Source of the DNA: Phlebiopsis flavidoalba
Taxonomy: Eukaryota; Basidiomycota; Agaricomycetes; Polyporales; Phanerochaetaceae
Direction: 5' to 3'
NCBI GenBank assembly: GCA_035772785.1
Contig: JAOCPU010000035.1
Location: 248,001 to 312,000, forward strand
DNA length: 64,000 nucleotides
A model generated the notes under the pieces. The model was not told the DNA's origin. It saw nothing but the letters and a program-made list of their open reading frames with translations, and searched no databases. The position numbers were made by a program, and so were the translations under genes. Below, piece after piece: positions 35,125 to 46,105 of the stretch; the stretch's first letter is position 1; the number at the start of each line of letters is the position of its first letter.

Positions 35125-36125
35125 GTACGAAACTATCATGTTCTTCCGGTCAAATCCATCTATGATCATTCTGACACAGCAACGAACATACGGTTACATA
35201 CCCAAGCGTGGGGGACGTCCTTTAACCTGCCTTTAACTCGTGCTAACAGCTTTGTGTTCGCTAAGCGGCAACAAGTCGGGATATGTGTAGGTGCGCGCTG
35301 AGCACAGAGAGTTCGATAGCTGAAGACTCCTCGACGAGAAATCCTGGCAGCGCGCAAGCGGTCGTACTGGCCATGACACAACCCGAGGCCGATTCATGGA
35401 CCAATGCCCGATGGCCCCGAAGCAAGTGGCGCTGGCGGTCGCATGAGCGCTACAAGGTGCGATGTTTTTTGTTTTGGCCACCCTTCCTTCGAGAACACAT
35501 CATGACTTCTCACATCTTCACAACATCTCTTCGGATAGACGATCTCTTTGGCATACAACCAACGTAGCGCTGGGTAGAGCCCAGTGCCCGGTACTTGAAA
35601 CAAGAGAGCTTGATTGCCAGCGCGCGTCGGATGGAGCCCCCCCCCATCTGCCTGGATGCTCTCCTTGGAGTAACTATGTAGGAAAGTTTTTCCATGATAC
35701 TATGGCTCGATTAAGTCCGAAATTGATACAACTCCATCAGCACTGCGGCCTGCGGTAGGTCGTCATGTCGGCGCAGCCATCACATTTGATTGTTCAAGTA
35801 ACAGTTACACAGGGTTCACGTCTTCGGGTTTCCGCTTGATGTAGTCTCCCAAAGACAGACGGCGTTAACAGCGGGAAAGGCTGTTAAGGCTTGATGCAGA
35901 TATCATGTGTTTGGCACATACTATGCGCTCAAACACATCATCAAGTCAAACTCTACCACCGTTGACACAGACCTGACGTTTCCGCCACAATTCATGCAAG
36001 AGGGGATCCACACTTGCAGGAGTATGAAACTTCGCCACAAAAATCCTGTCAAACGCACTCACTGAGCTCTGCTTATCATGATCTGCTCAAGCTAAGGCCC
36101 TAGAAGAAGGTAGTACACGAGCCGG
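35125..36125. other. No clear gene
   Basis: Short open frames on both strands, none with motif or splice support. Confidence 0.4.
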
Positions 36126-36166
36126 TATATAATCCTACTACTACTGACGATGACACTGCTCACGGG

Positions 36167-36178
36167 AGAGCGGGCTCT
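36167..36178 (+). promoter_or_regulatory. Palindrome variant AGAGCGGGCTCT, promoter of gene h
   Basis: 41 nt after TATATAA (36126-36132) and 39 nt before the ATG at 36206. Arms intact. Confidence 0.7.
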
Positions 36179-36205
36179 CTTCTCCTGATCATCTCCCGTA
36201 ACCCA

Positions 36206-36407
36206 ATGCGGTCTCATTATCTTCGCATTGGGATTCTTCATACCAGTGTGTATCTGTAGCACGGCCAATCTCTTCTTACTTTGTTAAACACTAAACTACC
36301 TCCGCTTGGGAGCACTCCTTCCTCACTAGCCGCAATGGCCTAGCTCCGGCGCACCGCCTTATCCAGAGGTGGTGGAGATGGGGCCCGGTGCAGACTCAGA
36401 TGGAACG
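36206..36407 (+). CDS. Small secreted protein h (frame break after the start)
   Basis: The ATG at 36206 leaves frame after two codons. The neighbouring frame gives GLIIFALGFFIPVCICSTA, a good signal-peptide core. Exon 2 (36344-36407, acceptor GGCCTAG) reads from its second base SGAPPYPEVVEMGPGADSDG and ends at GTGAGT, with the GAP motif in the family phase. A further exon-like segment, 36541-36766 (acceptor TTTTGACAG), can be read as YVATKSQAFVRRGLSNIL or, in another frame, LKLSCAEAFLTFCGDKESVL. I cannot choose between them. Confidence 0.45.
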
Positions 36408-37372
36408 GTGAGTTTTTATCATTTTGTATTAGTGCTATTACGGACTAAACGGTTACGATTCTAAGTTTTTGAAGCTTAGTTATCACACGCGAATCGCTTT
36501 GTGAGAGTAATTCACATGGTTTTTCCTCGTCTTTTGACAGGTATATGTGGCAACGAAATCTCAAGCTTTCGTGCGCCGAGGCCTTTCTAACATTTTGTGG
36601 AGACAAAGAAAGTGTATTATACCATGAGGGAAAAACAAGACGAACGATAATTGGGCTGGATAACCTAGATGTCCTTCAATTATCGCATCTTGTTGGACTC
36701 ATTTTCTTTTATCGCGGCCAAGGTCCAAGCGTGATGTTGTTTGGAGTCGTGAATCAGAGGATCTTAGGTAAACTACACTCGTCATACTACCCTGCTCAAT
36801 TAAACTCTTCAATGCACTCCGAGTCAGCAGATCACCCGGAAAACATTGGAACACAAGAGCGGGTCCTCAATCAGGTGTTCATGATATTTTGACCTTAGAT
36901 GGATTTGGTTGTGGCGTCTTGTAGGCCATCCGCTAAGTAACGCGCCGCTCCAACGTCTCAACGTTTAGGTTAACAATCCAGCTCAAGACAACACGCGACT
37001 AGCCAACGTCACCGGGAAGCCCGCCCTCGTCGAACCAGAAAAGAGTAATACAGACTTCGCCTTTTGATGCTGGGCCAGATGGAAGAAAAACCCATCGTGT
37101 TGTTCTCTGTTCGTTTCTGTGCTGCATGACATCAAAAGAGGCTCGATATCCTGTTTATGCTGATAATCGTTTTCCATAACTAAGAGCGGGCGTTATCATT
37201 GACAACTCAACGATGGAGGCTCCGTTTGCTCCTCCAGTAGCTTACGACGGACTAAAGGCATCTCAGGTGTACGCATCGCTTCTGAAATGCCCTGCGTACA
37301 ACTCACAGCAATACTCGATCCCCGCATACACCGAGAGCAACTCACTTACATGGCTTCCGCTGCGGGCACAAG
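36408..37372. other. Mostly non-coding, possible later exons of gene h
   Basis: Apart from the segment at 36541-36766 I see nothing supported here. The end of the stretch is the promoter of gene i. Confidence 0.4.
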
Positions 37373-37414
37373 ATATATATGCGGGTATGCGATACACGTT
37401 TACAAGCGCCCACC

Positions 37415-37426
37415 AGAGCAGGCTCT
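37415..37426 (+). promoter_or_regulatory. Palindrome variant AGAGCAGGCTCT, promoter of gene i
   Basis: About 42 nt after ATATATAT (37373-37380) and 38 nt before the ATG at 37453. Arms intact. Confidence 0.75.
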
Positions 37427-37452
37427 CTCACCTCCATCCCCATCCTTCAATC

Positions 37453-37663
37453 ATGCAGATTGCCACAGCCCTCACAGTGTTGCTTATTTGCCTCCGATTC
37501 TCCTTCAGCAATGCCCTTCCGGCGCCGCTTCATGGGACTGGAGATGTTGATAAAGATGTGAATCCGTCTCTGCGGATAGAGCATATACTTATTACTGAAA
37601 AACTGTTCAGTCTAGATAACGATTTTCACTCGAATCCTTTCAACACGCGCCCTCAGACGAGTT
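37453..37663 (+). CDS. Small secreted protein i
   Basis: Exon 1 (37453-37557) opens with the signal peptide MQIATALTVLLICLRFSFSN, then ALPAPLHGTGDVDKD, to a GTGAAT donor. Exon 2 starts at 37611 after CTGTTCAG and reads LDNDFHSNPFNTRPQTSC, where NPFNTRP aligns with SPFFGAP of genes c and d but the GAP is degenerate. Reading through the intron keeps one open frame to 37719, so an unspliced form is also possible. The intron phase differs from the other members, which suggests a one-base error or a different donor. Confidence 0.5.
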
Positions 37664-38064
37664 GTAGGAGTTTTTTTTCGGCCCGCCGTGAGTGGGTTTG
37701 CGGGGTTTCATACCCTTAGCGGAAATGAGTGTGAGAGAATAACTGGCCCGACAGAAACGGTTCGGATAGGTTTCACTGAGCTTCCTTGATTTGAAAGGCC
37801 TACAATATATGAAAATCAGCGAGCTTGATGTGTTTCTGTAGAGGATGCAGGTGCTACGAAATCGGCAGAAACCGGGGTTGGCCACCCGGAATCTGACCTG
37901 CAGGTATCGATGTTTTCTCCTGCTACCCTTGTATATATACCGCCCAAAGAGATGTGCACGCGAACCAGCGCGGTATCATGGATGATTAAAGCATGATCTC
38001 TGCCCTCAGCGGGAAAAGATCTATATCGAGTAGGGGCGACTCAAGGGACCGCTCGGCGGTCGCA

Positions 38065-38087
38065 ATGACCGATGACCGATGGCCGAG
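38065..38087. repeat. GGCCATCGGTC repeat, inverted copy
   Basis: Reverse complement of the unit at 32017-32084, three short units. Confidence 0.6.
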
Positions 38088-38397
38088 AGGCGCAAATGCT
38101 TTGGCGGCGCTTCGAAGAGCGATGCTCGTCGTTATCGTGCACCGCGACGACCAGTTGCAAAGGTCCCCTCCTATGAGATTAACACTCATTGTCCTACAAC
38201 CACCACCACGTCGAATATCTCTCAAGGCTTCCATGTCTCTAGCCCTCAGACGTCCGACACGTAACTCTCTTTCGTCACGCTTGTCGGAGTAAGTGTACCA
38301 ATGCATCATTCGCAAGAACACCGCATGACCCGCACACGCGTAAAGCCCAGCACACCATCCCCAGAGCACTATTCCTATTCTGTCAAAGCGTATCGCT

Positions 38398-38949
38398 AGG
38401 GTCATGCCTGCACAGTCATTGTATCCGCAACAACTTGTGACGACAGTCTACACGGCACACTCACCTCGGACGGGTTTTTTTGCTATTCGCCGGTCCCTCC
38501 GCTGGTGTGTGCACCATTGCCAAAAGAACCGAATAGAATGGGTTCAATTGGAACCGTAAAAATTCGTCCTGGCTGTCAAAGAGGGATAAGCAATAGGGGC
38601 ACCGTTTGGACAAACCAGGCGTACTACCATGCTGGATGTAAGAACGAGGAGCGCGATGTATGGTAAGTTTTCATTTTGCGGTAGTGGTGGTGTATTCCGA
38701 GCTGATTCGATAGCTAGAGAGGAAATTGAGTTATAGGTGCGCAAGTTTCTGCTGAAAGCTGTAAAACCAACCACGAGTACCCAGACTGTGCGAAAAAGTA
38801 AAAACGGATGCAAGTTCCAGAACTTCAGAGTCAGCCCGGGCCAACAGCTGGCTTTATACAGAGCCACGCATCCCTCTCGTACAGCTTCCAATGGTACAGA
38901 GTCCGTCTACACAACACATTCTCACGTACCAATTGACCAACAAACGTAA
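38398..38949 (+). CDS. Family M copy 3, best-preserved member, unknown function
   Basis: Exon A (38398-38657, acceptor CGCTAG) is one uninterrupted frame: GHACTVIVSATTCDDSLHG, then FFCYSPVPPLVCAPLPKEPN, GTVKIRPGCQRGISNRGT and AYYHAGCKNEERD, ending at a GTATGG donor. Exon B (38737-38949, acceptor GTTATAG) continues in phase with VRKFLLKAVKPTTSTQTVRK and CKFQNFRVSPGQQLAL to a TAA. Seven cysteines point to a secreted or extracellular domain. Upstream, TATATATA at 37932-37939 and fragments at 37993-38290 may hold the promoter and first exon, ending at a GTAAGT donor near 38288. Copies 1, 2 and 4 share YxHA.C..E..D and TTST-x-TVR. Confidence 0.55.
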
Positions 38950-39509
38950 GCAAAGGGTGCCGCAAACAAGCCATCTCTCGAATCTCAGCCTACCATCGGA
39001 TTTTGGGACTTCTAACTTGCTGTAAAACAACACGGCATCGCGAAGACGAATCTGGACGGCACGCAAAGCAACAGCCTCGCGCGCACATCTCATAGCAGAA
39101 GCTCGTCGACCAATGCTGTTGTGACCCTATCTCGCTCCAGAGCAGCTCTGCGCCGACGTGCGTGTGCAATCTTTTCGCATATAACTGCTGGTCTGATGAT
39201 AGGACAGATCGCACCAGTACTTGATTCTGCCCGGCGTTGAGTAGAATGTCCTGGACGAGCTGGCAACGCTCGCAAGTCGAGCGAGTTACGCTCTCGTCTC
39301 GGCTGGTGTCAAGACTCGAGTTCTGCTCCTGCCGATAACGCAAAAGAAAGCTGCTACTATTCATGTTTGGTCCAAAACTACGGGGATGAGCCAGATTCAC
39401 AGCCTTTTTAAACGCGCATACAATGACCTACGCGGCCTAGAGCAGCTCCGTATCATAATCGGTTCAGGAGCGCGCGAGTCGGTCGGCGCCACGTTTTCCC
39501 TCCCATTCG
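38950..39509. other. No clear gene
   Basis: Short frames only. A palindrome-like AGAGCAGCTCT at 39136 lacks the family layout. Confidence 0.4.
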
Positions 39510-40249
39510 TTACCCACTGCCATCACCACTAGCTTGAAGCAATGGACGCCCCAACTTTGGAACTGAGGCCCGCATGCAGTTCCGACGACGTATCCGATGG
39601 TTTTTGCTGGCCCCGCACCTCCTCTCATCCTGCCTATTGCGGTGTCCTGACCCGTACAAGTTGTTGCGTACAGATGGGCCTCGCATCCGTATCGCTGTCG
39701 TCATCGGCTCCTCGGCGCCGACGGCCTTTGCACAAGGCATTCTATCCATGCAAGGCTCGCTGTCCTCAAACTGAATAACACGGCAGTCTCTCACCCCACA
39801 CCAATTTTCACGCCACGACGAGTTGTCCACACCAGCCTTCACGTCACACCTTATTTTGCACCAACATATTATCGAATCGCGTTCAAACATGTATTCACCA
39901 TACAAATCCCGCGCAAAATTAGCAGAGATCTGTCTCCCCCTCTGTGGCAAATTTCCCGCCTCTGGCAGGGACAGGCAAGCGGTCCTCAGTGTATAATTAG
40001 GGAAGGTAAGGACACGCTGCACTCACGGTGGTCTGAGACATTCTTCATCGGGACCCACGCTCGGTGCACCCGCCCCGGGACTGGCAGATGTTACACTTGC
40101 CAAGTCTGAGCTCGTATTCGGACCAAAGTGCGGTACACCCGACTCCTCTAGGCTAACGACAGGACGTGTGATGGTGAGCATGTCACGGATGTAGAGCACA
40201 TTGAAATGCTGAGCGTGAGAGCAAGAGCTATTGCGGTGTAGGTTTTCAT
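39510..40249 (-). CDS. Cysteine-rich secreted protein (minus strand)
   Basis: The ATG at 40249 opens MKTYTAIALALTLSISMCST, a signal peptide. After a one-base break the exon continues MLTITRPVVSLEESGVPHFG and SPGAGAPSVGPDEECLRP to a GTGAGT donor near 40031. A 65-nt intron ends CCTGCCAG, and exon 2 reads GNLPQRGRQISANFARDLYG, then IICWCKIRCDVKAG, WCGVRDCRVIQFEDSEPCMD and MPCAKAVGAEEP, with at least eight cysteines. The minus-strand TATA element (ACTATATATTG, about 40433-40443) is 185 bp upstream, and the family palindrome is absent, although CAGCTCTGGAGCT lies between. It is thus secreted but separate from the plus-strand array, despite a GAP in exon 1. Confidence 0.5.
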
Positions 40250-40443
40250 GTCTGTGTGACTTGTGATATGTCGTGATGTGATCTGATGGCTAGAAATATC
40301 GATGATACACGAAGACACCGAAAGAGAGAGATAGGGGAGCCGACCACCAGTGCCGTATTAATATTCAGTACGAGAATGGGTGATTTGGGGTGAAAGCTCC
40401 AGAGCTGTGGCGACGACTTTCGCTGACTAGCTCAATATATAGT

Positions 40444-41375
40444 CAGTCAATGACACTCCTCACATAGCAAGATAACTTCCAAAGCAGCCCATCCATCTTC
40501 ATCACCGCACGAAACAGCCATACCTTGGCATTGACGCGGCACTCCTGTTTCAATTAGCAGGCTTACCAACACGCCGCGAAGGTGTTATCACATCGCGGGA
40601 CCGAGCCGGGAGCTGCATCCGCTGGAAAGCTCGGCAGATATCGTGCACGCCGAATCCTCACCGGACACCGTTCGGCCGCCATCTCGCGCATTTGTCCGCC
40701 GGACTACTTCCTGAGTCTATTCTACGTGGAAATGCGCGCATGGCTCTACCGGCATGCATCTGCTCGTTCGATTCCAGGACAGACTGGCCACGTGGTTTGT
40801 CTCCTAGCTTGCCGTGCAGGTTTCACCGAAAGAAATTACGCCAGGGTCGGCAGCGGGAACTGCTCGAAACGGACTTTTTCCCCGTCTAGAGGACTCCTCG
40901 CACGAGCAAGTATTTCACATAACTACTCCCTTTGACCGCCGCCGCGGATTGGCATACCTTCAAACTCAACGCCCCTCCTAAATCTTTGCTGTTGCGACCG
41001 TGCATACATTGACTAGCAGAACATTCTCGTTTGATGCTGGGTTGCTTGGGAAATGCCGGGGTTTACCCCACGTTCCGTTACATTGTCCTCGTCTCCCAAA
41101 ACGCTAGGCACGGCGATCTAGCGTCCTCTACGCCGAGGTCCCTTCTGGCCAAGGGCGACCGTGGATCCTGGCGAGATGCCTGCCGCTCGACGACGTGGGT
41201 TAAGAGGCCGACGTCCACGACTGAACCATCACCTCACCATCATCCTTGAACTGTCTTTGTGGCAGTCTTATTACGCAGTATGCGTCTCCCTCTTTCCCTC
41301 GACGTGCGTCATCAAATGCAGCAGCCCACCATCCCGCATTGCACGCGGCGCTCATCCCGGTGAACAGCCAAACAA
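40444..41375. other. Unresolved stretch
   Basis: Plus-strand fragments such as RTFSFDAGLLGKCRGLPHV and LYAEVPSGQGRPWILARC (about 41020-41190) look coding but have no recognised family or start. Confidence 0.35.
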
Positions 41376-41453
41376 AATTTTCCAGAAAGTCCGGATTTGG
41401 GAATTCTGTGCCAGCGTCTGTTGCCTCTGTGCCTCTGTGCCGTCTGTGCCTTC
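41376..41453 (+). repeat. Left arm of a long inverted repeat with TCTGTGCC satellite
   Basis: AAAATTTTCC...GTCCGGA...GAATTCTGTGCC followed by CTCTGTGCC units. The inverted partner is 43664-43768, so the pair frames about 2.2 kb. Confidence 0.65.
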
Positions 41454-41955
41454 ATAGACGCTCACGTCACGATGTGTTAGCGCGCTGATATGATGTGTTG
41501 TCCAAATGTACTATGGGTGGCCCAGTGTTTATAAAACTTTTGATGGTCGCACTTACCACGCTTTCCTCCCGTCATTTTGTGTAAATATAAGTAGGCAGAT
41601 GTATGCAATATCATATGGGGTATCTTCTTATTCTGATTTTTCCTTTCTCTTTTTTTGGTGCAAGCAGAGGGTAGCGGAAGGATTCCGGAGGGCCAAGTCA
41701 GTGGCAGATAGCGTTCCCAGTGTTTATAATTTTGATGGCAGCGGTCACGGCGTTGTCACACAGATGCCGCAGCGGCCATCAATTTATACACGTGGCAAGA
41801 TGCCAGAGTACAGAGAGGCGTGGATAGACGTGTTTGCGCGCGTGTCGAATTGGACAGTGTTTTGAAGACGAGATGAAGTAAAAGGTACACAAAGACTATG
41901 TACACTGAATCTATGGTATAAATCTATATACATGTAATCATAACGTCAATTTATA
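41454..41955. other. Possible gene end inside the repeat island
   Basis: A plus-strand open frame to 41865 ends RPSIYTRGKMPEYREAWIDV then FARVSNWTVF and a stop. It is plausible as the last exon of an unidentified gene. Confidence 0.3.
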
Positions 41956-42348
41956 CTGTAGTTTTTTGACCAAAGCGGACGTCACGCGTCACAGACCCCC
42001 CTCAGAGCAATGATCTGTGCGAAGTGTCACAGGTCACAGAGGGGTTGTCCGGCTGTGACACCGCTTTCGGTCGGCATCAATTTTGGGCGCCTGCGGCGCC
42101 AGAGGGATAGTTCACAAATATATGTAGTTTTTCGTGACAGTAGAACAAAAGGAGTGCGTTTTTGAGTTTTTCTCGTGCATAAGCTCACACAGTATAGACA
42201 AAACTGTCTGCTTGAGGATCAAAAAAAGTCACGTCCGGCTCACAATCCGGTCACCGTCACAGGGTCACAGCGCCCTGGGCCGGTCGTCCGCTTCGGTTCA
42301 TCGGTGTCACGGTCACAGGCCCGTCCGCTTTGGTCGAAAAAACTACAG
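41956..42348. mobile_element. 393-bp MITE, Tc1/mariner type
   Basis: Terminal inverted repeats of 26 and 27 bp (CTGTAGTTTTTT-GACCAAAG at the left, its complement with one extra base at the right) both end in GCGGACG inside the element. A TA dinucleotide flanks each end (41954-41955 and 42349-42350), the target duplication of Tc1/mariner elements. There is no transposase frame inside, so it is non-autonomous. The ends carry many GTCACAG or CTGTGAC heptamers, which could be transposase-binding subterminal repeats. Confidence 0.8.
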
Positions 42349-42437
42349 TAGTCCCGAGGTACGATTTTACTATGGTTGTAACCGATTGGGCTACAACTCG
42401 ATTTGGACACTTATGTCACATATCACTGGCACAACCA

Positions 42438-42457
42438 GGGGGGGTGGGGGGGGGGGG
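42438..42457. repeat. Poly-G tract
   Basis: Seven G, one T, then twelve G. Confidence 0.9.
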
Positions 42458-43414
42458 TGTAGAACACTTGTTACCACTGTAGAACCTTGTCTCTGCAACT
42501 GTCTTCAAGAAGGCACAACAGCGTAAATCCGTCCCAGACATGCTCAACTCGTATGTGAGCAGTCAAAAGGCCAAGTCTCCCTATCAAATGGGGTGTTGGA
42601 AAAATGGTTCCGCAAGTGCTTCATTGTAAACAGATGTGCAGCCAGTTGCAGAAGTCCTAATATAAAATGAAATCGCTCAGTGATTGGCTTGTACAAACTA
42701 GAATGAAAAATAATGAATACCAGCTTGAGAGCATCAGTTGAATCCATAGGTTGATTACTTGGATATGGATAAAACTGATGTTCTCCAACTTGAAGGGTAG
42801 CCATCAGGAACAGGTGCTGTAATATTCACGTGTTCCATTCCGCACTGCGTAATACATGATGGTAATTTGTCTTGCATCCTGTAGTATAACTTTTGGCTAC
42901 TGTGTGTAGAGTACCAAAAGTTTAAGACTCACTCTCACAAGAAAGATGAATACTCCATGTAGAAGAACACCCCGGTCAAGGGTAAAATAATATACACAGC
43001 ACGTTGGCTGTATTTTCTTCATAGCTGATGTCTTTGTGCAGCCCTCAGTCAGGCAATAGTGACTGGGAGGATAAAGAGAGGTGCCTGCCAGCTAAGATAC
43101 AACTTGTAAGATGATAATTTAAGACTACTAGATAGAAAGACATAACTCTAAACCAAGAGGGTCCATACTCGGGACAGCACCTAATTTCCGCCTGAGGTCC
43201 GATTGTAGACTGTGAACATAAATAATTGTCATCCCATACAAAGGCCTTGAGGTCATTCCAGCAGTGCTCACATGTATAGTGTCTAACCCCAGTGACACGG
43301 GATAGCCAATGCGAAGCACAGTAGGCGGTAGATGTAGAGGTGGCGTGGAAGTGGACACAGACGCTGGCTGAGCAATAAATGATCACTCGTTTCTTGCAAG
43401 CTGCAGCACATAAG

Positions 43415-43431
43415 AAAAAAAAAAAAAAAAA
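43415..43431. repeat. Poly-A tract
   Basis: Seventeen consecutive A, with no adjacent reverse-transcriptase or target-site evidence. Confidence 0.9.
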
Positions 43432-43663
43432 TGAAGTGGTAGACCTAGGCGGAGGCCCAGAGAGTCAAGCATGAGCAGGATAGAAGACCAATGTCTTATC
43501 AAGCTACAGCCTGTAACCCGTCCATGGTGGTGCTGAGCATACACTCGTATGCCGTTTGCGTTTGCCCGACCACGGTTCCAGAGGTTCAAACTCCGATCCG
43601 AAATCCTATCCATTTCAGGTATACTGATGTCCTAATATCACCACATCACTATCTAGGCGCCCC

Positions 43664-43768
43664 AATGGCACAGACGGCACAGACGGCAAGCGGAGGCACG
43701 GAGGCACAGAGGCACAGGAGGCACAGAATTCTCCGTTGTTCCCGGACGCTCTCGAAATTTTCAATTCG
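43664..43768 (-). repeat. Right arm of the inverted repeat with GGCACAGA satellite
   Basis: Reverse complement of the 41376-41453 arm: GAATTCTGTGCC, the GTCCGG block and the AAAATTT block are in the same order. The GGCACAGA/GGCACGGA units are more numerous here. Confidence 0.65.
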
Positions 43769-43842
43769 ATCTCGGAGTCCACAAGTCACGTATACAGCTC
43801 ACTACGTGGCAAAACACGTGCCCAAACCTCCCAGGCCATGAT

Positions 43843-44169
43843 TTGGCTAGAATCAGGGTGGTATGCCAGTTTAGCTTTAACGAACAAGGGCCGGGGGTAG
43901 GCGCTCAACCTCGGTCTCAGATTTTGTTCCCTACTGAGTTCATGCTTTGTCGCGCCGTTACGCCGCGGGATGAAGATTCAATCAGGCCGCCACGGGAAAC
44001 GACGAGCGTGAGTGTGCCGGAGTCATTGAACTGCGGGGAGCCGGAGATGGCTGGCCGGCGGTCGCCGGTGATATTAGCGGAAGGTGGACGGTGTCCGAGC
44101 GCGGATTATGAGACTTTGTGTGGCGGACCGCAACTGGTGCCGGAATATAGGATGGACTATCATGCATAG
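43843..44169 (+). CDS. Open frame, 108 residues, unknown
   Basis: An uninterrupted frame next to the right repeat arm. It reads SFNEQGPGVGAQPRSQ, VTPRDEDSIRPPRETTSVSV, SLNCGEPEMAGRRSP and VPEYRMDYHA before the stop. Composition is protein-like, but there is no promoter, signal peptide or family match. The true start may be upstream, possibly through an intron ending near 43617. Confidence 0.33.
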   Translation: MARIRVVCQFSFNEQGPGVGAQPRSQILFPTEFMLCRAVTPRDEDSIRPPRETTSVSVPESLNCGEPEMAGRRSPVILAEGGRCPSADYETLCGGPQLVPEYRMDYHA

Positions 44170-46099
44170 AGTGATGAATGGTCCTGTAGTGTCTTCATTC
44201 GTGTGCAAGATGTCGTGCTGTGGCTGTTTGGCTGACAGAAATGGCTAGACGAAGCGTTAGCCTGCGATGGTGGATTAGAACCGCGACTTGAAACCGGACC
44301 ACCTGTGGCCGTGGCTGTTCGCAAAAAAAAGGGGAGGCTCCTGAGCTATGGATGAAGTGAGACGGCCTGCACTAGTGGTGCTTCACTTTTATGGTCAGCC
44401 TTGGGCGCCCTGAACGCATGTGCTAGCAAGAGCGCTTATTAACTATTCAAATTCAAAAACGCGCAAGCCTATAATGACTTCTACTAACAGACAAGCTTTG
44501 TCCTGCCGCGTATGTTGACGCTTCAGCCAACTTACGGTATGGTAGGTTTTGCCATACCGTCTTTTATCCGCTTTCTTACGCGATAAATTTGGCGTTTTTC
44601 TATGCGCTCAGACGGCTCGCGTACACCGTAGAAGCAGGTATCTTGCCCATCATTTGACCCGCTTTGATACCGAGCTATCGAACAATTACGAAGCAAGAGC
44701 CACCATGCCAGGACGACAAACACCACCCGGGGTGTGGGCGCTACATCGGACTGAGCGGCATTACACGCAGTCGCCGTACGCATTGTCCTAAGAACTTATC
44801 CGACGGAGATATGATCCCGCCGTATGGCTCCCTCACTGTACTGTGCCAAACCCCCTCAGGGCAATGAGCTCGGTTGTCTGCTCTGAGTAGTGTCGTTTCT
44901 TTGCGTGGTGGGTTCATTACGCGCCACCGACAACGTTTATTGATGAAGCCGACGCTAGAAGAGGCGACGGGATGGACAGACTAAGTTGTGGGCTGCCAAC
45001 GGCATTCACTGGGGAAAAGGGGAGCAGCTGATGGCACGGTACCGTTTTTTATGGCGCACTGCGCTGTTTCAGGGGTGTATTGAAAGTTCTGCGGGTATTA
45101 GAATGATATGTGTCTCAGGAAACCTGCCGGAAGAATACGTGGACTCCGCGTGCAGCCAGACACATCATGTGAGTCCACATGTGAGTGATCATCACATTGT
45201 CCCACTTATGTGCCGCCACGGTAAAACACCAGGCTCGACCCGCCCCGGAAGCTTGGGCAGCCCACCGCCCAGGCTGTGGACACTCACAGCGAGATGACAT
45301 GATTCAAATGGTACTCGTTAATACATCGCACTAGACCAAAAAGGCAACAAAGTTTTTTTTTTTTTTTTTTTTGCCACAAAGTACGTCGAGGAGGCCTAGC
45401 ACTAGTGAATGGTCTTCGACCTCATCTAGATAAGTATGGATAACTGAGCCGTGGGCCCATTAAGTGTAGGGTTTGCATTGCATTGCGGTGAGAGCATGCT
45501 ATACAGTACCCGAGATGACTGCCATGGCTCGATGCTATCGTGGACTCGCTGTTGAACGTATCTTCCCACAATCAAGACAATTTGAACACAGATAAAAACT
45601 ATAGATCATGGGGGAAGGGGGGAGAAGTGGTTGCCCAGTTGCCCACTGCGCCGCGCTTGCGCCGTCACATGATCCCATTTCCGCTGCTAAAGTGTTCTTT
45701 TTTAGCTGAGATTATCGGAAAAGCGGCTGTTGCTACTTTACTCAATGGGCGAAGCTCACTCTCTAACCGGGTTAATTCTGGTGGGCCAGCCCCTAGAATG
45801 CTATCGAACACTCCTCGGACCTGAACTTCGATCCTGCGAATAATCATAAAAGGCGGTTGCATTGTGAGCATGGGCGGGAGGTGACGCAACCTACGTGCCA
45901 CGCACCGATGGTGTGAAATGAGATGGCGAAAGTATGACGGCGCGCTATATGACTACGGCTACGTGCCGCTGCCAGGATGAGTGTGAAGACGAAAACCCAC
46001 GAGATGTAAGTGTTCATCACCTTGCTACTTATGCTGTTCGTGTGTAGTACTTCTTGTAAAGGCTGTGAAAATTCTCAGGCGGGATTGATTGTCCGTGCG
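44170..46099. other. Unresolved stretch
   Basis: Contains a 20-base poly-T (45353-45372). A plus-strand fragment at about 45030-45170 (NLPEEYVDSACSQTHH before a GTGAGT donor) may be another secreted-domain exon, but I could not link it. Confidence 0.35.
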
Positions 46100-46105
46100 T
46101 AATGC

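Larger units (their letters stand above)
42349..43663. other. Repeat-island interior, no supported gene
   Basis: AT-richer DNA between the MITE and the right repeat arm. Contains a poly-G and a poly-A tract. Minus-strand frames near 42544-42804 and 43045-43386 are unremarkable. Confidence 0.45.

Noticed and set aside
36206..37719. Pheromone precursor genes of a mating-type locus
   Set aside because: The short secreted products have classical signal peptides and no C-terminal CaaX box, unlike basidiomycete pheromone precursors.
39136..39146. AGAGCAGCTCT read on the minus strand
   Set aside because: A minus-strand ATATA element exists upstream, but the following ATG frame has no signal peptide and is quickly broken.
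43585..43597. B-box-like GGTTCAAACTCC suggesting a tRNA
   Set aside because: The flanking bases do not form a T-arm, and no A box or acceptor stem is present.
43415..45372. Poly-A and poly-T tracts as ends of a retroposon
   Set aside because: No target-site duplication, reverse transcriptase or shared internal sequence links the two tracts.
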